In this document: positions 17,619-26,849 of the stretch, in pieces | How the letters are laid out: each line of letters opens with the position of its first letter | Numbering within the stretch: the first letter of the stretch is position 1 | DNA from: Cribrihabitans_A pelagius | GTDB lineage: Bacteria; Pseudomonadota; Alphaproteobacteria; Rhodobacterales; Rhodobacteraceae | Reading direction: 5' to 3' | Length of the DNA stretch: 64,000 nt | Assembly (NCBI RefSeq): GCF_048820915.1 | Contig: NZ_JBMERR010000012.1 | Coordinates: 79,763 to 143,762 of the forward strand | The notes under the pieces: model-generated | Told to the model about the DNA's origin: nothing | What the model saw: only the letters and a program-made list of their open reading frames with translations | The model's database searches: none | Position numbers and translations under genes: made by a program

Positions 17619-18584
17619 TCAGCGCTCCTTCACGTAAGGCTCGCCGCCCGCGCGCGGCGGGATCGCCTTGCCGACGAAACCTGCGAGGATCACCACCGTC
17701 AGCACATAAGGCAGCGCGTCCATCACCTGCACGGGGATGGTGATGCCGCCGAGCTCGATGCTCTGGAAGCGCAGCGCCACCGCCTGCAGCAGGCCGAACA
17801 GCAGGCAGGCCCCCATCGCGTGCCAGGGCCGCCATTTGGCGAAAATCAGCGCCGCCAGGGCGATGAAGCCGCGGCCCGCGGTCATGTCCTTCACGAAGCC
17901 CGCCTGCAGCGCGGTGGCGAGATAGGCGCCCGCGACGCCGCACAAGAGCCCGCAGATCAGCACCGCGCCATAGCGCAGCCCCACCACCGAGACGCCCGCG
18001 GTATCCACCGCCGCCGGGTTCTCCCCCACCGCGCGCAGGCGCAGGCCGAAGCGGGTGCGGAACAGGATCCACCAGGTTGCAGGGACCGCGAGGAAGGCGA
18101 AGTAGACAAGGATCGAATGGCCCGAAAGCAGCTCGGAGTAGATCGGCCCCAGCACCGGCACGTCTTCAACAGCCCCGGCAAAGGGCAGCGTCACCGGGTT
18201 GAACCTTCCCGCGCTGAACAGCGAGGGCGTGCGGCCGCCTTGCTGGAACCAGTCCTGGGCAATCAGCACCGTCATGCCCGCCGCGAGGAAGTTGATCGCC
18301 ACGCCCGAAATCAGCTGGTTGCCCCGGAAGGTGATCGAGGCCACCCCGTGCAATGCCGCCAGCACCAGCGAGGAGGCTATACCGGCCAGCAGACCCAGCC
18401 AGACATTGCCGCTCGCCGCCGCCACCGCGGCCGAGAAGAAGGCCGCCATCAGCATCTTGCCTTCAAGGCCGATGTCGAAGATGCCCGCACGTTCCGAAAA
18501 CAGCCCCGCAAGGCAGGCGAGCAGCAGCGGCGTTGCCAGCCGGATCGTGCTGTCGAACACCTGGATGATCGTGAGGAAATCCAT
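17619..18584 (-). CDS. ABC transporter permease, BMP/nucleoside type, second subunit
   Basis: 321 residues, polytopic, of the BPD_transp_2 family (branched-chain/ribose-type permeases). RAGIFDIGLEGKMLMAA near residue 29 and GVAINFLAAG are characteristic of the YufQ/NupQ branch. Its ATG overlaps the stop codon of the first permease at base 18584. Last gene of the operon, followed by an intrinsic terminator. Likely forms a heterodimeric channel with the first permease. Confidence 0.9.
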   Translation of the reverse strand: MDFLTIIQVFDSTIRLATPLLLACLAGLFSERAGIFDIGLEGKMLMAAFFSAAVAAASGNVWLGLLAGIASSLVLAALHGVASITFRGNQLISGVAINFLAAGMTVLIAQDWFQQGGRTPSLFSAGRFNPVTLPFAGAVEDVPVLGPIYSELLSGHSILVYFAFLAVPATWWILFRTRFGLRLRAVGENPAAVDTAGVSVVGLRYGAVLICGLLCGVAGAYLATALQAGFVKDMTAGRGFIALAALIFAKWRPWHAMGACLLFGLLQAVALRFQSIELGGITIPVQVMDALPYVLTVVILAGFVGKAIPPRAGGEPYVKER

Positions 18585-19678
18585 CAGGCCTTCTCCCTGC
18601 GCAGCGCCAGGAACAGCTTTTCAAGCGGCATCCGCACCATGTTGTCGAGCGCGCCGGTGAACAGGATGACCAGCGCCTGGATCACCACGATCAGCTCGCG
18701 CGGGATCGTGGTCCAGAGCGCGAGCTCGGCGCCGCCTTGGTAGAGGAAGCCGAACAGGATCGCCGCCAGGAACACCCCGAACGGGTGGCTGCGGCCCATC
18801 AGGGCCACCGCGATGCCGATGAAGCCCGCGCCCTCGGTTGAGTTCAGGACCAGCCGCTCGGCCTCGCCCATCACGTTGTTGATCGCCATCATCCCCGCCA
18901 GCGCGCCGGAGATCAGCATGGCGATCATGATGATCTTCACCGGCGAGATGCCGGCATAGACCGCGCCCGGCTCGGAATGGCCGTAGGCGCGGATCTCGAA
19001 GCCCAGCCGGGTGCGCCAGATCAAAAGCCAGACTACGACACAGGCGGCGACTGCCACCAGGAAGGAGACGTTCGCGGGGGCGGCCTTGGAGAACTCGATC
19101 CCCAGCGGTGCCAGGATGTCATGCAGCGACGGCAGGTGCACCGAAGCGGGAAAGCGCGCAGTGGCCGGGTCCATCGAGCGCTCGGGGCGCAGGACGTTCA
19201 CCAGCACGTAGTTCAGCACCGCCGCCGCGATGAAGTTGAACATGATGGTGGTGATCACGATGTGGCTGCCGCGCTTGGCCTGCAGATAGGCGGGGATTGC
19301 GGCCCAGGCGGCACCGAAAAGGCCCGCCCCCAGCGCGGCAAAGACCAGCGCCAGCGACCAATGCGGCCAGGGGATATAAAGGCAGACCAGCGCCACGCCG
19401 AGGCCGCCCAGCATTGCCTGGCCCTCGCCGCCGATGTTGAACATGCGGGCGTGGAAGGCGACCGCCACGGCCAGGCCGGTGAACAGGAAATTGGTGGCGT
19501 AATAAAGCGTGTAGCCCCAGCCGTAGGTCGACCCCAGCGCGCCGCTGACCATCAGGTCGACGGCGGCGATCGGGTCTTCGCCAATGCCCAGGATCACCAG
19601 GGCAGAGAGGAGTGCGGCCAGCGCCAGGCTGATCAGGGGGATCAGCACAACGTCGGCCCATTTCGGCATCTTGTCCAT
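18584..19678 (-). CDS. ABC transporter permease, BMP/nucleoside type, first subunit
   Basis: 364 residues with about nine hydrophobic segments. ARMFNIGGEGQAMLGGLG around residue 82 is the conserved loop of the YufP/NupP branch; GFIGIAVALMGRSHPFGV near the C-terminus is also typical. It begins immediately after the ATPase gene ends and overlaps the second permease. Inner-membrane half of an importer for nucleosides or a related heterocycle. Confidence 0.9.
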   Translation of the reverse strand: MDKMPKWADVVLIPLISLALAALLSALVILGIGEDPIAAVDLMVSGALGSTYGWGYTLYYATNFLFTGLAVAVAFHARMFNIGGEGQAMLGGLGVALVCLYIPWPHWSLALVFAALGAGLFGAAWAAIPAYLQAKRGSHIVITTIMFNFIAAAVLNYVLVNVLRPERSMDPATARFPASVHLPSLHDILAPLGIEFSKAAPANVSFLVAVAACVVVWLLIWRTRLGFEIRAYGHSEPGAVYAGISPVKIIMIAMLISGALAGMMAINNVMGEAERLVLNSTEGAGFIGIAVALMGRSHPFGVFLAAILFGFLYQGGAELALWTTIPRELIVVIQALVILFTGALDNMVRMPLEKLFLALRREKA

Positions 19679-21208
19679 TTACGCGGCCTCCCCCGCGACA
19701 CCGGCCATCATCAGGCCGAGTTCTTTTTCGTTGGTCTGATCGGCCGGGCGCTCGCCCATGATCATGCCGTCAAACATCACCGCCACCCGGTCGCTGAGCG
19801 ACAGGATCTCTTCCAGCTCGACCGAGACGAGGAGGATGGCCTTGCCCTGGTCGCGCAGGGCGACGATCTGCTTGTGAATGAATTCGATGGCGCCGATGTC
19901 GACGCCGCGAGTGGGCTGGCCGATCAGCAAGAGGTCGGGGTTGCGCTCGATCTCGCGCGCGACCACGATCTTCTGCTGGTTGCCGCCCGAGAAGTTCTTC
20001 GCCGCGAGCCAGGGATCGGGCGGGCGGACGTCGAACTTCTCCATCTTGGCGGCGGTGTCGGCCTTCAGGGCGGCGTTGTTCATCAGCAGGCCGCGCTGGT
20101 ATTGCGGCGCATGGTGATAGCCGAAGGCAACGTTCTCCCAGGCGTGGAAGTCCATGATCAGGCCTTCGCGCTGGCGGTCCTCCGGCACGTGGCCGATGTG
20201 GGAGGCCCGGCGCGCGCGCCCGTCGGCGCCATGGCCCGACAGCGGCAGCGGCTGCCCGTGCAGCTTGATGCTGCCGGTGCCCTCGCGCATGCCTCCGAGC
20301 ACCTCCAGAAGCTCCGACTGGCCGTTGCCTGCGACGCCTGCAATCCCGAGGATCTCGCCCGCGCGCACGGTAAGGTCGATGCCCTTCAGCCGCTCGACGC
20401 CCGCGCCATCCACCACCCGCAGGTTCTCCACCTCCAGGATCGGCTCGCCCGGGCGGGCAGGGACCTTGTCCACGCGCAGCAGCACCTTGCGGCCGACCAT
20501 CAGCTCGGCCAGGTGCTCGGGGCTGGTCTCGGCGGTCTTCACGGTCGCGGTCATCTCGCCGCGCCGCATCACCGAAACGGTGTCGGTGTATTCCATGATC
20601 TCGCGCAGCTTGTGGGTGATCAGGATGATCGTCTTGCCCTCGCTGCGCAGCCGGTCGAGGATGCGGAACAGCTGGTCCGCCTCCGAAGGCGTGAGCACGC
20701 CGGTCGGCTCGTCGAGGATCAGGATCTCGGCCTTGCGGTAGAGCGCCTTCAGAATCTCGACCCGCTGCTGCATGCCGACGCCGATCTGGTCGATGCGCTT
20801 GTCGGGGTCGACGAAGAGTTCATATTCAGCTTCCAGCGCCTTCAGCTCCTTGCGGGCGCGGGTCAGCGAAGGCATCAGCATGCCGCTGTCCTCGGCGCCC
20901 AGCACGATGTTCTCGAGCACGGTGAAATTCTCCACCAGCTTGAAGTGCTGGAACACCATGCCGATGCCCGCGGCAATCGCCGCCTGGCTGTCCGGGATCT
21001 CGGTCTTCTTGCCGTTGATGAAGACCTCGCCCTTGTCGGCCTTGTAGAAGCCGTAGAGGATCGACATCAGCGTCGACTTGCCGGCGCCGTTTTCCCCGAT
21101 GATACCGTGGATGGTGCCCGGGGCGACGCGAATGGATATGTCCTTGTTTGCCTGGACCGGGCCAAAGGCCTTTGAAATGCCTTTGAGTTCGATGGCGGGG
21201 GCGGTCAC
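19679..21208 (-). CDS. ABC transporter ATPase, two nucleotide-binding domains, BMP/nucleoside type
   Basis: 509 residues with two ABC cassettes in one chain. The first has Walker A GENGAGKST at residues 38-46 and DEPTGVLTPSEAD; its signature is the weak GVGMQQRVEIL. The second has the degenerate Walker A GVAGNGQSE and a proper signature FSGGNQQK followed by QPTRGVD. This asymmetry is normal for sugar/nucleoside importers. It energises the two permeases that follow. The NTF2-like gene overlaps its start (ATGA). Confidence 0.93.
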   Translation of the reverse strand: MTAPAIELKGISKAFGPVQANKDISIRVAPGTIHGIIGENGAGKSTLMSILYGFYKADKGEVFINGKKTEIPDSQAAIAAGIGMVFQHFKLVENFTVLENIVLGAEDSGMLMPSLTRARKELKALEAEYELFVDPDKRIDQIGVGMQQRVEILKALYRKAEILILDEPTGVLTPSEADQLFRILDRLRSEGKTIILITHKLREIMEYTDTVSVMRRGEMTATVKTAETSPEHLAELMVGRKVLLRVDKVPARPGEPILEVENLRVVDGAGVERLKGIDLTVRAGEILGIAGVAGNGQSELLEVLGGMREGTGSIKLHGQPLPLSGHGADGRARRASHIGHVPEDRQREGLIMDFHAWENVAFGYHHAPQYQRGLLMNNAALKADTAAKMEKFDVRPPDPWLAAKNFSGGNQQKIVVAREIERNPDLLLIGQPTRGVDIGAIEFIHKQIVALRDQGKAILLVSVELEEILSLSDRVAVMFDGMIMGERPADQTNEKELGLMMAGVAGEAA

Positions 21209-21558
21209 GCGGGCTCTCCCATGCCTGAAAATCCGATCAGCCGGACCACTTTGCCGTCTTCGAAGTCGGCAAAGTAATATCCGCGCAGCATCTGTTCGCC
21301 GTCCTTGAGGAAATCGACGCTGGCCAGCGCGTGGCCGTGGTGCGCGGTGACCGCAGCAACCCTGGCCTCGCCGCCGGTCAGCACCGCGCCGAACTGCGCG
21401 ATATAGTCCAGATAGGCTGCGCGCCCGTGCAGGGGGCCGGGCGCATTGGGATCGGAATAATAGAAGTTGGGCCCGATTGCCGCGTCCGTCTTGGCGGCGC
21501 GGCTTTCGGGCGACGGATCGCCCCAGGCGGAAAACAGAAGATGCAAGGAATCCGTCAT
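21205..21558 (-). CDS. NTF2/SnoaL-like small protein
   Basis: 117 residues from MTDSLHLLFSAWGDPS (an ATG at 21570 would add four residues). It has the cone-fold pattern of SnoaL-like proteins: an N-terminal helix, FYYSDPNAPGPLHGRAAYLD, then strands GHALASVDFL and YYFADFEDGKVVRLIGF. It lies between the binding-protein gene and the ATPase gene, overlapping the latter by four bases, so it is translated with the transporter. No catalytic residues can be assigned. A role in handling the imported substrate is possible but speculative. Confidence 0.7.
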   Translation of the reverse strand: MTDSLHLLFSAWGDPSPESRAAKTDAAIGPNFYYSDPNAPGPLHGRAAYLDYIAQFGAVLTGGEARVAAVTAHHGHALASVDFLKDGEQMLRGYYFADFEDGKVVRLIGFSGMGEPA

Positions 21559-21575
21559 CGCCCGGGGCATTTGAC

Positions 21576-22571
21576 TCAGAAGCTCAGCGCAGGGCAGCTG
21601 TCATCCGACATGTAGTCATGCACCTCGATCTCGCCCGACGCGATTTTCTCCGCGGCTTCGTCCACCGCGGCCTGCATCTCCTCGGTGACCAGCTCGGCGT
21701 TGTGCTCGTCCATCGCATAGCCGACGCCGCCATTGCCAAGCCCCATGACCGAGAAGCCGGTCTCCATGTCCGCACCGTCCTGGAAGGCCTCGAACACGGC
21801 GTTGCCGACGTTCTTGGTCATCGAGGTCAGCACCTTGCCCGGATGCAGGTGGTTCTGGTTGCTGTCCACGCCGATCGACAGGATGCCCTCGTCGGCGGCG
21901 GTCTGCAGCACGCCCACGCCGGTGCCGCCGGCAGCGGCATAGACCACATCGGCGCCCTGGGAGATCTGCGCCTTGGTCAGCTCGGAGCCCTTCACCGGGT
22001 CGTTCCAGGCGGCAGGGGTGGTGCCGGTCATGTTGGCGATCACCTTGGCATCGGGCTTGGCGGCCTTCACGCCCTCAGCGTAACCGCAGGCGAATTTGCG
22101 GATCAGCGGGATGTCCATGCCGCCGATGAAGCCGACGGTATCGGACTTGGACGCCATCGCCGCCATCATGCCGACGAGATAGGAGCCCTCATGCTCGTTG
22201 AACACCACCGAGCGCACGTTGTCGCCTTCGACCACCATGTCGATGATGACGAATTTGGTATCCGGATAATCCGCTGCCACCTGGCCAAGCGCGTCGGCGA
22301 AGGCAAAGCCCACCATCACGATCGGGTTGGCGCCGGCCTCGGCAAAGCGGCGCAGAGCCTGTTCGCGCTGGGCTTCGGACTGTAGCTCGATCTCGCGATA
22401 GCTCTCGCCGGTTTCCTCGGCCCACCGCTTGGCGCCGTTGAAAGCAGCCTCGTTGAAGGACTTGTCGAACTTGCCGCCCAGGTCGAAAATCAGCGCCGGT
22501 TCGGCAAGCGCAGCACCGGCGGTCAGGGCCAGCGACGCGGCTGCGCCCATCAGCGATTTCATCAGGGTCAT
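21576..22571 (-). CDS. BMP-family substrate-binding protein of an ABC importer
   Basis: 331 residues. Signal peptide MTLMKSLMGAAASLALTAGAALA, cut before EPALIFD, without a lipobox Cys, so a soluble periplasmic protein. The mature part matches the PnrA-like BMP family: DKSFNEAAFNGAKRWAEE, GFAFADALGQVA, FNEHEGSYLVGMMAA, GFIGGMDIPLIRKFACGYAEG. Members bind nucleosides or purines. GGGAG lies 7 bases before the ATG at 22571. It is the first gene of the importer operon. The exact ligand is not visible. Confidence 0.92.
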   Translation of the reverse strand: MTLMKSLMGAAASLALTAGAALAEPALIFDLGGKFDKSFNEAAFNGAKRWAEETGESYREIELQSEAQREQALRRFAEAGANPIVMVGFAFADALGQVAADYPDTKFVIIDMVVEGDNVRSVVFNEHEGSYLVGMMAAMASKSDTVGFIGGMDIPLIRKFACGYAEGVKAAKPDAKVIANMTGTTPAAWNDPVKGSELTKAQISQGADVVYAAAGGTGVGVLQTAADEGILSIGVDSNQNHLHPGKVLTSMTKNVGNAVFEAFQDGADMETGFSVMGLGNGGVGYAMDEHNAELVTEEMQAAVDEAAEKIASGEIEVHDYMSDDSCPALSF

Positions 22572-22727
22572 CAGGATACTCCCACTGCATTCTGTTTTTT
22601 TTGAGCCATCGGCCAATGCCGGCGGCCGGGCCCTGTTCGGGCCCTGTAGGTGCGGCAATTTAGCCCGGAGCCCGGGGAGACGGTCAACAGGTTTTTGACC
22701 ATCTGGTGCGGAATCCGCGCGCGTTGC

Positions 22728-23153
22728 CTAACGTAAGTATGCCCGCATCAGCAGCGCATCGGCCGCCGCGCGCCCCTCCCGCGGGTAATAGCCGGACCGG
22801 CGTCCGCAAAGCGCGAACCCGCAGGCGTGATACAGCGCCTGTGCCGGCATGTTGTCCTCGGCCACCTCCAGGAAGGCCTCCAGCGCACCGCGGCGGCGGG
22901 CCTCGGCGGCCCAGCCCGCCATGGTGGCACGCGCCAGCCCCCGGCGGCGGTGCGCGGGCGCGGTGGCGATGGTCAACAGCTCGGCCTCCTGCGCCACCAC
23001 CCGCACCAGCGCAAAGGCGCGCGCATCTCCGATGGCGAAATTCAGCGGGCTTTCCAGCAGGGCGGTGAACTCGGCCGCGCTCCAGGGGCGCGACTGGGTG
23101 AAGGCGGCGGCGTGGGTGTCCGCCATCACCTGTGGCAGAAGCGCCTCAGTCAT
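22728..23153 (-). CDS. rimI: GNAT acetyltransferase, ribosomal-protein alanine acetyltransferase RimI type
   Basis: 141-residue GNAT enzyme. The acetyl-CoA loop is APAHRRRGLARATM (R/Q-x-x-G-x-G/A type), followed by FLEVAEDNMPAQALYHACGFALCGRRSGYYP, the classic RimI C-terminal block with the catalytic-site Tyr. It overlaps tsaB by four bases, the standard tsaB-rimI pairing. Family members acetylate protein N-termini such as ribosomal S18. Confidence 0.9.
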   Translation of the reverse strand: MTEALLPQVMADTHAAAFTQSRPWSAAEFTALLESPLNFAIGDARAFALVRVVAQEAELLTIATAPAHRRRGLARATMAGWAAEARRRGALEAFLEVAEDNMPAQALYHACGFALCGRRSGYYPREGRAAADALLMRAYLR

Positions 23154-23770
23154 CGGGGAGAACGGCCATCGAGAAGAACGGGCGGCAGGTCGCGGGCAGG
23201 CGCGGCATCGGCGGCGCGCAGGTAAAGCGGCGCCGGGGCTTCGACGGGGCCATCAAGCCGGGTGATGGCGATGCGCGCGATGGCTTCGGCTATCCCCGCG
23301 GGGCTTGCCTCGGGCGCAAACGCCAGCCCGGCGCCGCGGGCGGCCTCCTCGGCCGCTGCGCGCGGCATCAGACGCGGCGCCTCCCTCCCGTGCTGGCCGG
23401 GCAGGGCGGCATAGACCTGATCGCGCGGCGCCGGCACCGCGGCCAGCGTGCCTTCCGCGGCGCGCGCCTCAAACCCGTCGACGCCCACGGCCGGGATCTC
23501 CAGCCCCAGCGCCAGCCCGCGCGCGGCCGAAACCGCGATACGGATACCGGTGAAATTGCCGGGGCCGACGCCAACGCCGATCGCGGCAAGGTCCTGCCAG
23601 GAAGCGCCGCCCTCGGCCAGCACCTCCTCCAGCAGCGGCATCAGCCGCTCGGCCTGGCCGCGGCTCATTTCTTCCAGGCGGCAGACCAGCACGTCGCTGC
23701 CGCGCAGCAAAGCGGCCGCGCAATGCGCGGCCGATGTGTCAAATCCCAGAACCAGCGGTTCGGAGGTCAT
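23150..23770 (-). CDS. tsaB: tRNA threonylcarbamoyladenosine biosynthesis protein TsaB
   Basis: 206 residues of the ASKHA fold. Begins LVLGFDTSAAHCAAALL, with MSRGQAERLMPLLEEVL and GVGVGPGNFTGIRIAVSAARGLALG, all hallmark TsaB segments. It supports TsaD in forming the t6A base modification at tRNA position 37. It lies in an operon with rimI; a short gap separates it from the Nfu gene. Confidence 0.95.
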   Translation of the reverse strand: MTSEPLVLGFDTSAAHCAAALLRGSDVLVCRLEEMSRGQAERLMPLLEEVLAEGGASWQDLAAIGVGVGPGNFTGIRIAVSAARGLALGLEIPAVGVDGFEARAAEGTLAAVPAPRDQVYAALPGQHGREAPRLMPRAAAEEAARGAGLAFAPEASPAGIAEAIARIAITRLDGPVEAPAPLYLRAADAAPARDLPPVLLDGRSPR

Positions 23771-23791
23771 GCAATGTCCTTTCGCAGCCGG

Positions 23792-24358
23792 TCAGACGGC
23801 AACCGGGCGCACCTCGGTGACTTCCGGGATATAATGGCGCAGCAGGTTCTCGATGCCCATCTTCAGCGTCAGGGTCGAGGACGGGCAGCCCGCGCAGGCG
23901 CCCTGCATGTGCAGGTAGACCACGCCGCGGTCAAAACCGTGGAAGGTGATGTCGCCGCCGTCCTGAGCCACCGCCGGGCGCACCCGGCTGTCCAGCAGCT
24001 CCTTGATCTGGTTGACGATTTCTTCGTCCTCGCCGGAGTGTTCGGCATGGCCCGAGGCCGGGTCCGAAGCGCCGCCCGCCATCACCGGCTGGCCGGACTG
24101 GTAGTGCTCCATCACCGCGCCCAGGATCGCTGGCTTGATGTGGTCCCACTCGACGGCGTCCGCCTTGGTCACGGTGACGAAATCATTGCCGAAGAACACC
24201 CCGGTCACGCCGTCGACCGCAAAGATGCGCGCGGCCAGCGGCGATTGGGCGGCGGCTTCGGCGCTGGCGAAATCGGCGGTGCCCGCCTCCAGGACGGTCT
24301 GGCCCGGCAGGAATTTCAGCGTCGCCGGGTTGGGCGTGGATTCGGTCTGAATGAACAT
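23792..24358 (-). CDS. NifU-family iron-sulfur cluster carrier (Nfu)
   Basis: 188 residues with the two-domain Nfu1 layout: an N-terminal Nfu_N domain (MFIQTESTPNPATLKFLPG, FFGNDFVTVTK) and a C-terminal NifU-like domain with GACAGCPSST, the CxxC that holds a transferable 4Fe-4S cluster. Delivers clusters to apo-enzymes such as the respiratory and radical-SAM proteins. Its start follows the genomic interval next to the HCCA isomerase gene. Confidence 0.93.
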   Translation of the reverse strand: MFIQTESTPNPATLKFLPGQTVLEAGTADFASAEAAAQSPLAARIFAVDGVTGVFFGNDFVTVTKADAVEWDHIKPAILGAVMEHYQSGQPVMAGGASDPASGHAEHSGEDEEIVNQIKELLDSRVRPAVAQDGGDITFHGFDRGVVYLHMQGACAGCPSSTLTLKMGIENLLRHYIPEVTEVRPVAV

Positions 24359-24432
24359 CTCGGGCCTCCGTAAAGCGTGCCACCGATATGCGCCCTGGCG
24401 CCGGGCAAGTCAAGTTTTGGAACAGTTCTAAA

Positions 24433-25041
24433 TCATACGCTGCCGCCCGCGTGCTCGCGGGCGTGCTCCAGGGCTTGCTCCAGACGGTCGTCGCCCCAGA
24501 ACAATTCCGCGCCGCTGGAGAAACTGGGCGCGCCGAAAATGCCCGCCGCCATGGCGGCCTCGGCCTGCGCGCGCAGCGCCGTTTTGATTTCAGGCGCCCC
24601 GGCGCGGTCCAGCAGCGCCGCGTCCAGTCCCGCCTTGCGCAGGCAGTCCAAAAGGGTCGCATCGCTGGAAATATCGGCGCCTTCCGCGAACTCTGCCCGG
24701 AACACCGCTTTCGAGAACGCCTCGATCCCGTCCTGCTCCGCGGCGGCCATGGCCAGCCGCGCCGCCCGCAGGCTGTTCTGCGGAAAGGGATCAGGGCGGC
24801 GGAAAGGCAGCCCGCGGGCCGCACAGATCCGCTCCATGTCGCGCCACATGTAGCGCCCTTTGGCCGGGTAGATATTGAACGGGGAGGTGTCCCAGCCCTG
24901 GGCGGCAAAGACCGGCCCCAGCAGGAAGGGTTTCCAGGTGATTGAGACGCCGCGCGCCGCAGCGGCTTCGCCGATCCGCATGGCGCTGAGGTAGGAATAG
25001 GTGGAGGCGAATTCGAACCAGAAGGTGATCCTGCCGTGCAT
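24433..25041 (-). CDS. 2-hydroxychromene-2-carboxylate isomerase family protein (kappa-GST/DsbA fold)
   Basis: 202 residues. ITFWFEFASTYSYLSAMR near the start is the family thiol-site motif with Ser in place of the DsbA cysteine; KPFLLGPVFAAQGW and the C-terminal GIFGAPSFSSGAELFWGDDRLE are also diagnostic. The family isomerises HCCA in naphthalene breakdown, but many chromosomal members have other glutathione-linked roles. No naphthalene genes are nearby, so the substrate is open. The ATG at 25041 begins the homologous region. Confidence 0.88.
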   Translation of the reverse strand: MHGRITFWFEFASTYSYLSAMRIGEAAAARGVSITWKPFLLGPVFAAQGWDTSPFNIYPAKGRYMWRDMERICAARGLPFRRPDPFPQNSLRAARLAMAAAEQDGIEAFSKAVFRAEFAEGADISSDATLLDCLRKAGLDAALLDRAGAPEIKTALRAQAEAAMAAGIFGAPSFSSGAELFWGDDRLEQALEHAREHAGGSV

Positions 25042-25070
25042 CGCCCTTGCCCCGCTGCCCCGCTGCCCCG

Positions 25071-25526
25071 TCAGGTGATCGCCTCCAGCTTTTCCTTGCT
25101 GAGATCGCCCGGCACGATGGTTATCGGCACCGGCAGAGTGCCCGAATTCTTGGTGAGCTGGGTGACCAGCGGCCCTGGCCCCTTGCGCCCGGTGCCCGCG
25201 CCCAGCACCAGGACGCCGATCTCCGGATCTCCTTCGATATAGTCGAGGATCTCCGGCACCGCCTCGCCCTCGCGGATCACCAGCTCCGGGTCGACGTTCT
25301 GGCGGTCGCGCATCCACTTGGCAAAAACCTCGAAATGGGCGTGGATACGCTCGCGCGCCTCCTCCCGCATCACTTCGCCGACGCCGATCCAGTGGTTGAA
25401 CTCGTCCGGCGGGATCACCGACAGGATGGTCACCCCGGCGCCGGTATGCGCTGCCCGCATGGCGGCAAAACGCATCGCGTTCAGGCATTCGCGGCTGTCG
25501 TCCAGTACCACAAGGAATTTGCGCAT
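25071..25526 (-). CDS. Universal stress protein family
   Basis: 151 residues, UspA fold. MRKFLVVLDDSRECLNAMRFA opens with the nucleotide-site Asp pair and GVLVLGAGTGRKGPGP contains the G-x2-G-x9-G(S/T) type ATP loop in modified form (GAGTGRKGPG). C-terminal PVPITIVPGD is the usual last strand. It lies 29 bases upstream of the isomerase gene on the same strand. Probably a stress-related ATP-binding protein; no partner is indicated. Confidence 0.88.
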   Translation of the reverse strand: MRKFLVVLDDSRECLNAMRFAAMRAAHTGAGVTILSVIPPDEFNHWIGVGEVMREEARERIHAHFEVFAKWMRDRQNVDPELVIREGEAVPEILDYIEGDPEIGVLVLGAGTGRKGPGPLVTQLTKNSGTLPVPITIVPGDLSKEKLEAIT

Positions 25527-25817
25527 ATCCGCTCTCTCTCTGCTCCGCCGGGGATCATGGCGCAAGGCGGCCGGTCAGGCAAGGGCGGCCCGCCCGGGTG
25601 CGCAAGCGGCGGCGGCGGGAGGGGAGCTCTCCCGCGCACACGGAGCCCTCCGGCTGCGCCGGCGCGCCCCAGGCGGTTTTGGGCGTGGCGCCGCGCTTTC
25701 GCGCGTCGCGGCACGGTGCGGCAGCACGGTGCCCGGCCCAACCGGAAAGGGAGCTGCACAGCCGCGTCCGGAGCCGGCGGGAGGGGCCCTGCGCGGCCAA
25801 TTTCCAGCAGCCGCGGC

Positions 25818-26681
25818 TCACGCTTCGCTGGCGGCCCAGTCCCAGTACATCTCGCGCGCCCGCGCCGCCACCGGCCCGGTCTGGTAGCGGGTCTCGTCGA
25901 AGGCGGTGACCGGGGTCACCTTGCTCATGTTGCCGGAGAGGAACACTTCGTCGGCGTCCTCGAAATCCTCGCAGGTGAGCACGCATTCATGCACTGCCAC
26001 CCCATCGGCGCGCAGGTTCCTGATGTGGCGCGCGCGGGTGATCCCTGCGAGGAAGGTGCCGTTCGGCACCGGCGTGAAGACCTCGCCGCCGCGCACCATG
26101 AAGATATTGGCAGTGGCGGCTTCGGCGACATTGCCCATCGCGTCCAGCGCCAGCGCGTTGCCGAACCCCTTGGACCGAGCCTCGCGCAGCATCCGCGCGT
26201 TGTTGGGATACAGGCAGCCGGCCTTGGCGTTCACCACTGCGCTTTCCAGCACCGGGCGGCGGAAGCGGGTCCGGGTCAGCGTGGTGCTGGCCGTGGGCGG
26301 CGCCATCGGAATTTCCTCCAGGCAGACCGCAAACTGCGTGCTGCCGGCGTCCGGCACGATCAGCGAAGGATCGCCATCCGCGGCCCAGTACATCGGCCGG
26401 ATGTAGACCGCGGCACCGGGGGCAAAGCCTTTCAGCCCCTCGCGGATGATCTCCACCATTTGCTCCGGCGTGTGCGTCGGCGCCATCATCAGCGCCTCGG
26501 CCGAGGCATTTGCGCGGGCGCAATGCAGGTCCAGGTCCGGGGTCAGCCCGTTGAACAGCCGCGCGCCGTCAAAAACCATCGAGCCCAGCCACATGGCGTG
26601 ATCGGCCGCGCGCAGAACGGCCGGGTTGCCGTCGTGCCAGGTGCCGTTGAAATAGGTCCGGATCGCGCTGCCCGCCGCCAT
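25818..26681 (-). CDS. Class IV PLP aminotransferase, branched-chain amino acid type
   Basis: 287 residues from MAAGSAIRTYFNGTWHDGN; an ATG at 26693 would add four and also has a GGAG. Fold type IV marks: ADHAMWLGSMVFDGARLFNG, YIRPMYWAADGD, the PLP lysine region ESAVVNAKAGCLYPNN and GFGNALALDAMGNVAEAATANIF. This is the IlvE/D-alanine aminotransferase superfamily; branched-chain specificity is the likeliest reading. It is monocistronic, with a 22-bp palindrome about 170 bases upstream. Confidence 0.88.
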   Translation of the reverse strand: MAAGSAIRTYFNGTWHDGNPAVLRAADHAMWLGSMVFDGARLFNGLTPDLDLHCARANASAEALMMAPTHTPEQMVEIIREGLKGFAPGAAVYIRPMYWAADGDPSLIVPDAGSTQFAVCLEEIPMAPPTASTTLTRTRFRRPVLESAVVNAKAGCLYPNNARMLREARSKGFGNALALDAMGNVAEAATANIFMVRGGEVFTPVPNGTFLAGITRARHIRNLRADGVAVHECVLTCEDFEDADEVFLSGNMSKVTPVTAFDETRYQTGPVAARAREMYWDWAASEA

Positions 26682-26787
26682 GGCTCTCTCCATCGTTCGC
26701 TCCGCCGGGAGCGTAGGGCGGGATGGGTCAGCCGTCCAGACCTTTTTCCGGCCTGTCATGACCCGTCCGGAGCCGCCTGTAAGGCAA

Positions 26788-26803
26788 TGTTTCACGTGCA
26801 ATA
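26788..26803 (+). promoter_or_regulatory. parS-like sequence
   Basis: TGTTTCACGTGCAATA agrees at 14 of 16 positions with the bacterial parS consensus TGTTTCACGTGAAACA; the left half and centre are perfect. It may be a ParB binding site or a chance match; no parAB genes are in the window. Confidence 0.4.
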
Positions 26804-26849
26804 AAGCGGAGTTCGCTGAGAGATGCGGAGCCCGAAAACAACGCCGCCA

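Noticed and set aside
18977..21175. 732-codon plus-strand ORF opposite the ABC transporter genes
   Set aside because: Antisense to a permease and an ATPase with clear motifs.
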